Position numbers and translations under genes: made by a program
In this document: piece after piece, positions 50,405 to 59,849 of the stretch
How the letters are laid out: every line of letters starts with the position of its first letter
Position numbering within the stretch: the first letter of the stretch is position 1
Assembly: GCA_951799405.1 (NCBI GenBank)
Contig: OX637340.1
Coordinates: forward strand, 2,666,001-2,730,000
DNA length: 64,000 nt
Source of the DNA: Agapetus fuscipes
Taxonomy: Eukaryota > Arthropoda > Insecta > Trichoptera > Glossosomatidae
Reading direction: 5' to 3'
The notes under the pieces: generated by a model
Told to the model about the DNA's origin: nothing
Databases searched by the model: none
The model's input: the letters and a program-made list of their open reading frames with translations, nothing else

Positions 50405-50725
50405 ATAATCTATAATCTATAATCTAAGTTGCAAGGATATATTCATTTAAAGCTCTCAGATGTATGCCCACAAACCAACAAGTGTAGTTCGCGCTTACAA
50501 ATGCTGAATGTGTACTTACAAATAAAATCCAAACCTCAAATGAACATAAGCCCCACAACTGTTGCCGACCTTCCCTGAAACAGGGGTGACATTGGCAAAG
50601 TGAACCATTTTTTACAGTATGGGTAGTCAGCCTTATACCAACCTATAAGTCAAGGAATATGAATAATAAATTACATTTAAATATAAAAAAGAACAAAACC
50701 TTACAAAGAAATCTATACAAAAAAA
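50405..50725 (-). mobile_element. Ln-A copy, close to the intact RT element's 3' UTR
   Basis: (TATAATC)n tail, TAAGTTGCAAGGATATATTC, to ACCAACCTATAAGTCAAGGA, then ATAAATTACATTTAAATATA, AAAAAGAACAAAACCTTACA and AAGAAATCTATACAAAAAA. The last part matches 20277-20335 in reverse almost base for base. Confidence 0.88.
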
Positions 50726-50943
50726 TATCTTTGGAATAAGTCTTAAAGATTGATACACATTTTAGATTTACACTTCATGCACGCTCACAAGAGTTGGCTT
50801 TTCAAATTGAATGTTTATATATCATAACAACATCGATTTCAGATGGGCGGTTGATTTTTAATGTTGGCGGCTAGGGTTTGTTGAATCGGAATTGGTTTTC
50901 TGTTTCGTTTTGATGTAGGTAGTTTCAATGATATTATTATTTA

Positions 50944-52289
50944 GATTTTGTAGGGTTTGTGTATTCACACAGTGAAAATTCATTTTTTTAAAATAAAGCT
51001 ATTTTTTGTTTAACGTAGTTTATTTTCACAATAATATTTAATATCTCTATGGAAGTCCCGACAGAGAATAAAATTAACTTCTTGGATTTGACTATGACCA
51101 TAACCAATAATAAATTTACATTTCATATTTTCAGGAAACCAACTTACACAGATGCCATCATCCATGCATCCTCCAACCACCCACTGTCACACAAAATGGC
51201 AGTTTTCCATTCGATGATACATAGACTTTTAACAATACCCCTTGGAAAAGAGGCATATGGTATTGAAGTAAGGACAATAAAGACCATAGCCAGTAACAAT
51301 GGCTATGACACATCAATAATTGATAACATTATCCACTTCAAAAAAAGAAAAACTATGTACAATAAGTATATATACCCACACTGCAATAGTGGACCAGTTG
51401 GAGGATGGAGAAGGTTACTATACCTTGGAAATGTTAATGATAAAATTAAATATTTCACAAACAATACATTTCATAGTGCCTACTACACTAATAAAAACCT
51501 AGGCAAAATGATTTACAACCACAAGGATAGTAGCAGCAACATGGATGGTGGCGGAGTTTACAGTATTTCGTGTGCAGACTGCGACTCTGTGTATGTTGGA
51601 CAGACCTCAAGATCAATTAATGTAAGATTCAAGGAGCACAATAGGGCATTTAGAGGTCTGTCTGCATATTCCGAAATGGCGGATCATTGCATCGAAAATG
51701 ACCATACCTTTGGCATTGACGATGTAAGGGTTCTGCACTCGGAATGTAAATATAGGCAACTAAATGCCCTAGAAACAATTGAAATTCATAAATGTAAGCA
51801 GAATGGCCCTATTGTAAATATTCAAATCCCTCTAGCTTCCCCCCTGCTCATTGCTCCTCTCCGCAATCCGCCATAACCCAATCCCCTTAATTTTGGTTTT
51901 ATTATTTGTCATTTTGTTGTTATTATTGTTATTTGTCTTTTTGTGTTGACTCAATAATTTTATTTGTGCTTTAAATATTTTATTTTATTTTATTTATTTT
52001 TTGACCCTCGGATGTTTGAATTAATTTATTGTAATTATTATATATTATTTTATGTTTTCTTTCTTTTAATTTTTGACTGTTGTATTTAATTTTAATTAAG
52101 TTCATATTTATTGTACCTATACCTACCTATTTATTTGAATTTATATAATTTTGATCTATGGTTTGTTCTTAATAATTTTAAATTTTTTATACATCACTCT
52201 TGATAATGGCCTGAATATTGAAGGTCGAAAGTACTCGAGATATTAAATATTATTGTGAAAATAAACTACGTTAAACAAAAAATAGCTTT
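50944..52289 (+). mobile_element. Penelope-like element (5'-truncated) with inverted ends and 13-bp TSD
   Basis: Flanked by perfect ATATTATTATTTA (50931-50943 and 52290-52302). Inner ends are inverted copies: AAAGCTATTTTTTGTTTAAC, GTAGTTTATTTTCACAATAA, TATTTAATATCTC (50995-51048) against their exact reverse complement (52237-52288). An outer block TTTTGTAGGGTTTGTGTATT, CACACAGTGAAAATT occurs only at the left. A degenerate hammerhead-like box (CCTGAATATTGAAGGTCGAA, AGTAC) lies at 52212-52236. The coding region holds only the last part of the protein. Confidence 0.88.
51049..51876 (+). CDS. Penelope-like element protein, C-terminal part (RT thumb + GIY-YIG endonuclease)
   Basis: A 275-residue open frame. 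Residues 8-60 are the end of the Penelope RT: NKINFLDLTMTI, FHIFRKPTYTDA, SSNHPLSHKMA. Residues 169-260 form the GIY-YIG nuclease: GVYSISC (169-175) and VYVGQTS (181-187), conserved Arg193 and His197 (RFKEH), Glu242 in NALETIE, Asn257. The Penelope-type metal-binding pattern Cys175, Cys178 (CADC) with His213 and His219 is also there. Such proteins cut target DNA and copy the element RNA in place. The RT fingers and palm with the catalytic Asp residues are missing, so it is a 5'-truncated copy; the ATG at 51049 is not the real start. No internal stop: recent insertion, agreeing with the perfect TSD. Confidence 0.93.
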   Translation: MEVPTENKINFLDLTMTITNNKFTFHIFRKPTYTDAIIHASSNHPLSHKMAVFHSMIHRLLTIPLGKEAYGIEVRTIKTIASNNGYDTSIIDNIIHFKKRKTMYNKYIYPHCNSGPVGGWRRLLYLGNVNDKIKYFTNNTFHSAYYTNKNLGKMIYNHKDSSSNMDGGGVYSISCADCDSVYVGQTSRSINVRFKEHNRAFRGLSAYSEMADHCIENDHTFGIDDVRVLHSECKYRQLNALETIEIHKCKQNGPIVNIQIPLASPLLIAPLRNPP

Positions 52290-52509
52290 ATATTATTATT
52301 TATTGATTTATAAAATGTAATTCGTCGTGTATTTTCCTTGACTCATAGGTTGGTATGCGGCTGACCACCCATGCTGTAAAAATGATTCACTTTGCCAATG
52401 TCACCCCTGTTACAGGGAAGGACGGCAAGAGTTGCAGGGTGTATGCCCATTTGAGATTTGGTTTTTATGTTGTAGGCTCGCATGAGGCATGTGCAAGCGC
52501 GAACTTGTA

Positions 52510-52737
52510 CGATCATGGAGCCCTAAACCCTCACGGCTATAATCTTTCAATGATTTCTGAGCCTCCTTTGCTTTGTGTAAACACTTGGGAAAGTGTAGCT
52601 TCACGGGAGGGCCTTCTGCCACTCGTATCTCACATAACTTTTGCATGTGAGTCCTGTGACACATCCCCGGATGGGATGGATATACAGGGCGTGAGGTCAG
52701 TGAAGGAGAGACTGACCCTGAGAGAAGGTGTTGTTGT
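52510..52737. other. Unidentified GC-richer insert in Ln-A 3' unit
   Basis: GATCATGGAGCCCTAAACCC to GAGAGAAGGTGTTGTTGT. It splits the Ln-A sequence GAACTTGTAC(G)TGTCTGGTTGTG. No repeat elsewhere in the window, no inverted ends and no clear target duplication. Both strands are partly open (for example minus SGSVSPSLTSRPVYPSHPGM) but no motif is recognised. It could be a captured transcript piece or an unknown SINE. Confidence 0.5.
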
Positions 52738-52800
52738 CTGGTTGTGAGAATGCATGTAATGTGAATCCCCAATGTAACATATTTTTCAAACTTAGATTAG

Positions 52801-53560
52801 AAAGGTATAAAAACACCATAATCATTGTCATTGCTTACTCAAAAAAATATTTCAATTTCAGATTTTTTTTGGTATTTTTAATATAGGTAGATGCTGCCCA
52901 ATAATTCAAGAAGTTTTTTTTATGATTATTTAATCGTTTTGTGATTTTTCGGGACTTCTATGTAAACTTTGATAAAACTTCCATGAGTTTTTACTCCCAC
53001 GACAGAATCTCTACGAATTCTGAAATTAATTTTGAGTTATCATTTTATCATACTAAATTTAGAAAGCGTGTCTATGTTATTTCAACTATATTATAAACCA
53101 TAATATTAATAATTATTTATTGAATAGTACATAGAAATGTACCGCTGTTTTAGGCATTACTTATTTTGCCCAAGGACAAGTATTTTCTTAGAATCATGCT
53201 ATTTATTCTATTTTGTCTTTGTTACTTTTGTTTTGCTTCATTTCGTGTCTTTTAATTTAAGAATACTGAAACAGATTGTGCCTGAAAATCCTTCACTAAC
53301 GGCGCAATAAAAAAACCATAACCCTCTTTAGAGCGACAGAATTTAACGCAAATATCTTTATGCTGAAGTTAATCTGTGATTAAAGTGGCACGAATGAAAA
53401 AAGAAAATAGCGAAAATCAGATTATCCCAATTTTTGGAATTGGAAACATGTTTGGAATGGCTACGCTTCTTATAGTGGCAAAATTTAATGTCTAGCTCTT
53501 CATGATGATCAATAATTTATGGTAAAATTGGTGCTTTGTGAAAAAATAACAATTACGAAA
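52801..53560. other. Unassigned AT-rich sequence
   Basis: No element recognised. Two related words (AACATGTTTGGAATG) occur at 53446 and 53878. Confidence 0.4.
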
Positions 53561-53850
53561 GGGGCTGTCCATATATTACGTCATTCGCATTTAGGGGGGG
53601 GGGGGGGAGTCTGGTCTGCGGATGATGGCAAATGATGTACGAGTACCAAAAGTGACGTCGTTCTTGTAAATACCAATTTCTACAAAATATACAAAATATT
53701 ATGTAAGCAATATAACATTATTAATTATTAAGCTCATCCATTATTACAGCAAGAGGGGGGGGGGTCATTAGATAATGACTATAGGATGATTGCAGGGGGG
53801 GGGGGGTCGAAAATCGGCCAAAATCGATGACGTAATTTATGGACGGCCCC
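53561..53850. mobile_element. TIR element with G-tracts (GGGGCTGTCCAT...)
   Basis: 290 bp. Left GGGGCTGTCCATATATTACG and right, reversed, GGGGCCGTCCATAAATTACG. Three pure G-runs of 10-14 at 53595-53608, 53756-53763 and 53796-53806. AAA lies next to both ends. This terminus type (ATAAATTACGTCA beside a G-run) is widespread in insect genomes as a non-autonomous DNA transposon, from memory. Confidence 0.8.
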
Positions 53851-54077
53851 AAAGTAGGATTATCCCAAATTATTGAAAACATGTTTGGAATGTGTCAATG
53901 TCTGTTTGTAAATCCCAAACGTGCCAATAGCTTCCTACATCAGTAGATACTGGTAATATCAGTGACCCGCACCTTCATATGAATGTCCTTATTGCGACAT
54001 CTGCATTAAAACAACACCATTGTGTGTATCTCTTTACTATCTTTACGCTAACCAAAAAATATATACTGAGCACTGAA

Positions 54078-54332
54078 ACGTTCCTTGACTTATAGGTTGT
54101 TATGCGGCTGACCACCCATACTGTAAAAAATGGTTCACTTGGCCAATGTCACCCCTGTTTCAGGGAAGGTCGGCAAGAGTTGCATGGCTTATGTACATTT
54201 GAGATTGGATTTTTATATTGTATGTCCACATGCGGCATGTGTGAGCGCGAACTACACGTGTTTGTATGTGGGCATGCATTTGATATGAGCTTTAAATGTT
54301 TATATATCTTTGCAATTTAGATTATAGATTAT
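54078..54332 (+). mobile_element. Ln-A 3' unit
   Basis: CGTTCCTTGACTTATAGGTT to TTTGCAATTTAGATTATAGA. Confidence 0.86.
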
Positions 54333-54394
54333 GTAATACGTATTAATTTGAACCCTAATTGATTTTATCTGATAAAATCATTAAACTTTCTTCT

Positions 54395-54490
54395 TCGCCT
54401 CGAAATTATGCGTGTCTGCTTGTGGGAATGCATTTAATATGAACCTCAAATGATACATATCTTTGCAACTGAGATTTACATTTAGATGGG
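54395..54490 (+). repeat. Ln-A 3' unit, last third
   Basis: GAAATTATGCGTGTCTGCTT, then TTGCAACTGAGATTTACATT. Confidence 0.75.
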
Positions 54491-54650
54491 AGGTACTTCT
54501 TTCCCTGTAACTGGTTGTGTATAAAATAAAACCATCGGTGAATTTCAACAAAGAAAATGTATTTTTAAATTATATAATCAAGAATCTGGAGGACTTGTAC
54601 ATAGTATGATTAGTATGAATATCAGTGGAAATCAATGAGTAAATCACTAA

Positions 54651-54778
54651 GGCCCGGTATTTTCAACGTTAACATAGCGACTTTATACAGAATAAAAAGG
54701 ACACCCTTGTGTCAAGCGTGTGGGTGTTTTTTTTAATCAGCTTAAAGTCACATAAGCTATCGTTGAAAGTACCGGACC
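54651..54778. mobile_element. 128-bp MITE with TAA target duplication
   Basis: TIRs GGCCCGGTATTTTCAACGTT / (reverse) GGTCCGGTACTTTCAACGAT, arms ~36 bp. Flanks TAA at 54648-54650 and 54779-54781. Harbinger-like by TSD. Confidence 0.75.
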
Positions 54779-54781
54779 TAA

Positions 54782-55184
54782 GAGTTCAAATTTTCATTCA
54801 TCGTGATCTTTTCATGTAGAAATGATCAACATTCAGTTGGAATGTTTTTTTTTTGTTTCATACAAAAATACGCTAAATTTACTTGCGTTCTGAATGTGTC
54901 GTCAAACACGGTGGGCGTCCCGCTACTACGAAAGTGGGTCGAGGGACAGCGGCCCTGTAGCTGCATAATATCTGTAGGAATATAATACGCACGTACTATC
55001 GCTACATCACGGTTCGCGTACGGGTGCACGCGTGGCGGAATGACGTCACTGCGCCGCCCATAGCAACAGGTCGCCTCCTAGTACATCAAACTCTCGTATC
55101 TCTCCGTGATATAATTATGCGTCAAATTAGTTTATTGAATAAAGCTACAGTTTTTTTGCTGTTTCTTTTTACTTTTTTTATCTT
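54782..55184. other. Unassigned sequence
   Basis: No element recognised; CpG-rich patch at 54900-55075. Confidence 0.4.
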
Positions 55185-55375
55185 TGTCAAGTAGGTTGGT
55201 TTGTATGAGACTGACCTCTTATCCTGCAAAACGTGCCTGTCTGTGGGCGTGCATTAAATATAAGCCTAAACAATATATCAATGCAACTTTCTATGTAACA
55301 TGGATCATACTGGACTGTTCTACACACACTCTAGTTCCTATACTGACGCAGGTACATAGGTACTTGTCTTGTCTT
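55185..55375. repeat. Ln-A 3' unit fragment plus LTR-like fragment
   Basis: 55185-55290: TCAAGTAGGTTGGTTTGTAT, ACGTGCCTGTCTGTGGGCGT, TATATCAATGCAAC (internally deleted Ln-A). 55300-55370: ATGGATCATACTGGACTGTT, TACTGACGCAGGTAC, matching 15400-15460. Confidence 0.55.
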
Positions 55376-55384
55376 GTTTCATGC

Positions 55385-55825
55385 CGCCTTTCCTCTAGGG
55401 GTGGCCAGTACCTCCACACAAGTGCCTCCACTTGACTCTGTCCTTGCATACTTCTTTCATCTCATCTAATTTCATCACTCTTTTCATGCATGCTCTTCTC
55501 TTGTTTCCACTCTGTAGATTCCATTCATTCGCAATCTCATTTATCTGATCAATCCATTGTTTCCTAGGTCTTCCCCTTCCACGCTTACCTATAACATTCC
55601 CTTTATACACTCTTTTTGTCAGTCGGTCTTCATTCATCCTTTCAATATGTCCAAACCATCGCATCACACTTCTTTGAACTTTCACTTTCACGCTTTCTTT
55701 TACTCCGCATTCATTTAGAACCCATTCGTTTCTCACTCTATCTTTCAGTGTTTTTCCTGTCATACTTCTCAAATGAGCCATTTCTACGGTGCTCCACTCT
55801 ACTCTACTCCAATTTCGTAACAATA
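55385..55825 (-). pseudogene. Ln-B LINE RT C-terminal domain, open frame
   Basis: A 142-codon minus frame: VEMAHLRSMTGKTLKDRVRN, WVLNECGVKESVKVKVQRSV, MRWFGHIERMNEDRLTKRVY, GRGRPRKQWIDQINEIANEW, LQSGNKRRACMKRVMKLDEM, KEVCKDRVKWRHL. It is co-linear with the end of the intact Ln-A RT, and ends with the Ln-B 3' sequence (GGTACTGGCCACCCCTAGAG). RT core missing, but the remaining frame is unbroken. Start near 55823 is arbitrary: the coding is truncated in VEWSTVEMAHL. Confidence 0.85.
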
Positions 55826-55937
55826 TGCTGGGAAGAGTTGAATGTTAAAATTGTTTCGAATGTGATTTGTAACATTATTAATTAAATATTAAGTAACCTT
55901 TTATTTTTTTATTGTGATTTTAAATGTCGCATCTGTT

Positions 55938-56365
55938 CTGGAAGTTGCAAAGATATATTTCATTTAAGATTTATATTAAATGTATTCCCACAAGCAGACA
56001 CTTTTAAGCTGGCGCTTAAACATGCCGCATGTGAACCTACAGTATAAAAACCCAATCTCAAATGAACATCGGCCCTGCAACTCTTGCCTACCTTCCCTGA
56101 AACAGGGGTGACTTTGGCGAAGTGAACCATTTTTTACAGTATGGGTGGTCAGCCTCATACCAACCTTTAAGTCAAGGAATACAAACAATTAATTACAGTT
56201 AAGTATATAAAACAAACAATCACTAAACAGTATAATTAAAATCTACAAAACACATTCTTTAAAAAGTGATAATAAAAGTTTTGAAAGCCTTAGCCTTAAC
56301 CGCCGGCATTACAGATCAACCGCCATTTATTTCGGTCCTTACATACTTCTTTCATGTCATCCAGG
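55938..56365 (-). mobile_element. Ln-A copy: 3' unit plus RT C-terminus
   Basis: GGAAGTTGCAAAGATATATT to CATACCAACCTTTAAGTCAA (3' unit), spacer, then 56310-56365 GATCAACCGCCATTTATTTC, CATACTTCTTTCATGTCATC: the reverse of DDMKEVCKDRNKWRLIC-type coding. Confidence 0.85.
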
Positions 56366-56410
56366 AAGAGTATTTCTAACTCACCTTATAGCCATTCCGC
56401 ATGAATATGT

Positions 56411-56629
56411 CTTTACCCGTAGTAAGAGTTTTTTTCACAATACTCGAAGTATTGAGTATTCTAGAAAAGTGTATGTGAACTTGAAAAGCACCTCTGGCAA
56501 TTTTTTTTTTTTAAAAACACCTCTGGCAAAAAAAGTTTCGAAACTTGTTTCGCCAGAGGTGCTTTTCAAGTTCACATACATTTTCAACACTTCGAGTATT
56601 GTGAAAAAACTCGTACTACGGGTACAGAA
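56411..56629. repeat. Long inverted-repeat MITE (TACCCGTAGTA termini)
   Basis: Left CTTTACCCGTAGTAAGAGTT, right ACTCGTACTACGGGTACAG. Then ATACTCGAAGT / ACTTCGAGTAT and an inner perfect arm GTGAACTTGAAAAGCACCTC / GAGGTGCTTTTCAAGTTCAC. The inner CACCTCTGGCAA word is repeated in direct orientation around a T-run. Confidence 0.85.
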
Positions 56630-57007
56630 GGGCGTAAAGAATATTCCATACTTTCGAGGCATAATTCATTCTCACAAATGACAAACATAAAATTGTTCTG
56701 TGAACGTATGTCGTCCTGAAAATAAGGCATTATTTTCTTTGAAGTCTCTCAATTGCGCGGCAAATTACCTGTAGGGCTTTTCACTGCTACGTGGGTAGTT
56801 TATTGCTTTTTTCTTTCACCTACAAAATATGACATACATAAGTGACACTGATGTGTGACATATATAATACGTGATATTATGTGACGACATTATTACTCTC
56901 TTTTTACTGATACATTTTTTTTTTTTTTCATAATTTGATATTGCACAAGAGAGTGATACTTTTTGTTTGGCGAAAATACTAGAAGCAATCGGTGTTATTC
57001 TTAGACA
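56630..57007. other. Unassigned AT-rich sequence
   Basis: No element recognised. Confidence 0.4.
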
Positions 57008-57210
57008 CATAGAAAGAGCGGAAAATTTTAAGTAGGATAGCATTCACAACTTAGTTTTGACCAAAATTGTCGCTTCCATTTACGAGTAAGAAGTGTTAAC
57101 CACTAGACTAGAATCATTGTAGATCTATGGGAGTTAGCTCATTAGAAAGAGCGGAAAATTTCAAGTAGGATAGCATTCATAACTCATTTTTGACCAAAAT
57201 GTCGCTTTAA
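57008..57210. repeat. Tandem duplication, period about 134 bp
   Basis: AGAAAGAGCGGAAAATTTTA, GGATAGCATTCACAACTTAG at 57011 recurs as AGAAAGAGCGGAAAATTTCA, GGATAGCATTCATAACTCAT at 57145. Confidence 0.85.
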
Positions 57211-57439
57211 TCTGTGCTTTAACCATCGATAAGAAGAGTCTACAACCCCACAAATTAAGCGCGTCTTCATTTAGCCTCGTGATGGAGCCAGGGTTTTATT
57301 TATAAACTCCACTTTTGGATGGAAACCTTCCATGCCGCACGGCGCGCCCAGCCATACAACCAAGATTACCCCTTAACATGCGACTAACTACGCGGTGGCT
57401 ACTAATCGATCGATCTTTGTGAGAGAAAAAAACCCACCA

Positions 57440-58000
57440 AAACCATGGTCAACGCAACGCAACCAAGCCACACATGTAGCGCAACTTCTTGCCTGCGTTA
57501 TCCCCGAAGGGGTCCGGTCGATGGCTCGGTTGGTAGAGTGCTTGCATTCCATGCCGTGAGCTCGGGTTCGAATTCCACCAAGGGTGTCAAAAATTATTTC
57601 CCGTTTCGGTGTTTATTTCAAACCCCAATATAAAATGCCGGCAAGGTTTACTCAGCCTTCACAAAAAATGAGTACCTGCCCTCTCGGGAGCTGGGTAACC
57701 CCCACTTTAACTGAAGTGGTTGGCGTAAGACGGGCCCCCTTACCTGTAAAAGTAAATTGGTTCAACTCGCCACATGCGACCCCTTCGGGGATAACGCGAC
57801 TAGGAGTTCCACTATGTGTGTAGCTTGGTTGCGTTGCGTTGAGGTCGCATGCGGTGATTCAGGACCTATTTATTTTTACAGGTAAAGGGGGTGGCCTCAC
57901 ACCAACCACTACAGTTGAAGTGGGGGTTTTCCAGCTTCCGAGGGGGCTGGTTCTCATTTCTTGTGAAGGCTGAGTACTCCTTGCCGGTATTGACACCTCG
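57440..58000 (-). mobile_element. SINE-C (minus) split by a second SINE-C (plus)
   Basis: Outer copy: 57460-57510 (AAGCCACACATGTAGCGCAA to TTATCCCCGAAGG) and 57842-57990 (GAGGTCGCATGCGGTGATTC to GAGTACTCCTTGCCGGTATT). The break lies in the word CCCCGAAGGGGTCGCATG. Confidence 0.8.
57511..57841 (+). mobile_element. SINE-C, complete copy nested in another
   Basis: GGTCCGGTCGATGGCTCGGT with an A box at 57522-57533 and a B box GGTTCGAATTC at 57565-57575. Body TTTCGGTGTTTATTTCAAAC, GCCTTCACAAAAAATGAGTA, GGAGCTGGGTAACCCCCACT, end AGCTTGGTTGCGTTGCG. The best-preserved SINE-C here. Confidence 0.88.
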
Positions 58001-58234
58001 TCCCGTAACCTAGTACATTTTTTTTTTTTTTAATTGAAACTTTGTAAACGCAACCGATTTCAGCAACATTGATTTTTTCAGTTGGAAATAATTAATGAAC
58101 TTAATTGTTAATCAACTTTATATTTATGAGATTTAGCAGGTAGCTGCGTTACATTCGGAACATGTGAGCGTTCGTAGTAACCACTGACCCCGCGTCTCGT
58201 GCATGTGCGAGGGCACTCTCCTAATATTAATTAG

Positions 58235-59030
58235 CCACAGTAAGTATTTCGGTTGCTACTCAGTAGTTCGTATTTCGGTTGCTACTCAGTAGATGGTATT
58301 TCGGTTACTACTCTGAATACAGTACTTCGGTTACTACTCAGTGTTTTTTTTACAAATAGCTACTTCATTTTTGGTGTTTCGTTTACTTCACCGAGCTTTA
58401 TTTTTGGTAATTCGACAAGTCAGGGTTTTTTTATAACTAGGCGTGTATTTTTTTGTGTATTTCGGTTACTGTTAAAAGTTTTTTTTATCACTAGGTGCTT
58501 CATTTGTGTTATTTCGGTTACTAATTCAAGATTCTATAAGGAACACTCATTTAAAATAAAAATAAAAATGTCTAAAACGTAGTTTTATTTTCACAATAAT
58601 ATTTTCTACCTCAAGTACTTTCGACCTTCAATACTCAGGTCATTATCTATTGAGTATTGAAGGTCGAATGTACTTGAGGTAGAAAATATAGTGAAAATAA
58701 AACTACGTTTTACAAAAAAAAAAAAAAAAAATTCACTGTGTGAATACACAAACCCTACAAAATCTAAGAAACACTCATTTTATTTATTTATTTCGGTTAC
58801 TACTCAGTATGTTATATTTATTTTTAATTTGGCCAGTTCTTGGTATGAGGTATTTCGATTACTAAAGAGTGACTCTTATTTCTGATTCTTAAAAGTATTA
58901 GGTTTTTCGGTGTCTTGTCTGAAAGTAAACATGGATACTGTTTAGTATTTATCACTCCAGTTACTGCTCAATATTTAGACTTTCCGTTACTTTTCAGTAT
59001 GTGTATTTCGGTTGCTATTTAGTACCTTTT
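58235..59030 (+). repeat. Irregular array of TATTTCGGTTACTACTCAGT words
   Basis: At least a dozen variants of TATTTCGGTTACTACTCAGT at uneven spacing: 58243, 58270, 58299, 58325, 58458, 58510, 58788, 58848, 58955-59010 and others. The intervals are AT-rich and share no fixed length. Not a clean tandem repeat; split by the PLE-FB at 58553. Confidence 0.75.
58553..58769 (-). mobile_element. PLE-FB element with 11-bp TSD
   Basis: AACACTCATTT at 58542-58552 and 58770-58780. Arms AAACGTAGTTTTATTTTCAC, CTACCTCAAGTACTTTCGAC, CTTCAATACTCA and their reverse complement (58576-58712). Then an A-run and TTCACTGTGTGAATACACAA, ACCCTACAAAATCTAA, the outer block of the Penelope element at 50944. In effect the two ends of that Penelope joined without the coding region. 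Confidence 0.82.
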
Positions 59031-59849
59031 TAGGAGTGTTTTGTCAGACCAAGATTTATTTAATAATTTAATGCCTAAAAATAGGTTAAGTCATTTTTAT
59101 GTGTGACTTTGTGGAAATTTTGAAATGACCGCGTTCATACACAATGTTTGTATTTATATGAAAGAATACATAATCGTTCAAGCGAATTCAAACATTTCTT
59201 ACACGCATCTAAATACTTCATTGATCAGCGAAAGAGTTAAGAAAAATCGATGCATATAACATATTGTAGATGGTGTACTTCACGTGAGTTGGAATAAAGA
59301 TGTACTATGAAAAAAGATACATTAGAAATCAGCGTCAAAAAAGAGACACAAATGAAGAAGGATTTTATTTTGACAGTTCTCGTTGACGGCTGTCTGGAAA
59401 CTGATTATAACTACGCATTAGGGCGTAAGCGATATTGTACTTTAAACGACTCTGATGATTTTATCTGCTTAATTTTTGTCAATAAATGTTGTAAAAAATC
59501 AACTTCACGGGTTTTTATGAATTTTTGTGATATCAAAAGATGTATCCAAAAATTGAGATGTACGCTAAAGACTATTCACACTGTGTCACGCAATAAGTCA
59601 GTAGGTATCTACTTACCTCTGAATGGACCGTGTCCACCAATTTTACCAATTACTTACTGTCTCATAAATTAATTTTACTCAAGTAGACTTATTCATTTAA
59701 TGTGGCGCTTACGACTTACTGAATTCACGGTTACTAACTACTAAAAAAGTCCCGTGTGTCGCAAGATTTTTTGTACATCTATACCTATTTTCATGTATTA
59801 TCTGTATCTGTACAAAAGCTTTATCTTGGTGGTATCGGCGGTATTTCGG
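59031..59849. other. Unassigned; one 121-codon frame
   Basis: Frame 59307-59672 (MKKDTLEISVKKETQMKKDF... CLIFVNKCCKK) has no motif I recognise, no paralogue in the window and no codon-use contrast that I can judge. Left unassigned. Confidence 0.35.

Larger units (their letters stand above)
50838..52800 (+). mobile_element. Ln-A copy interrupted by a Penelope element and by an unknown insert
   Basis: RT end GGGCGGTTGATTTTTAATGT at 50845, then spacer to 50943. The Penelope element is next (50944-52289), then spacer resumes, the 3' unit TTTTCCTTGACTCATAGGTT at 52332 runs to 52509, a 230-bp foreign segment follows (52510-52737), and GGTTGTGAGAATGCATGTAA leads to CAAACTTAGATTAGA. Confidence 0.85.

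Noticed and set aside
59307..59672. 121-codon ORF as a host gene
   Set aside because: No recognised motif, no exon signals or paralogue; could be chance in AT-rich DNA.
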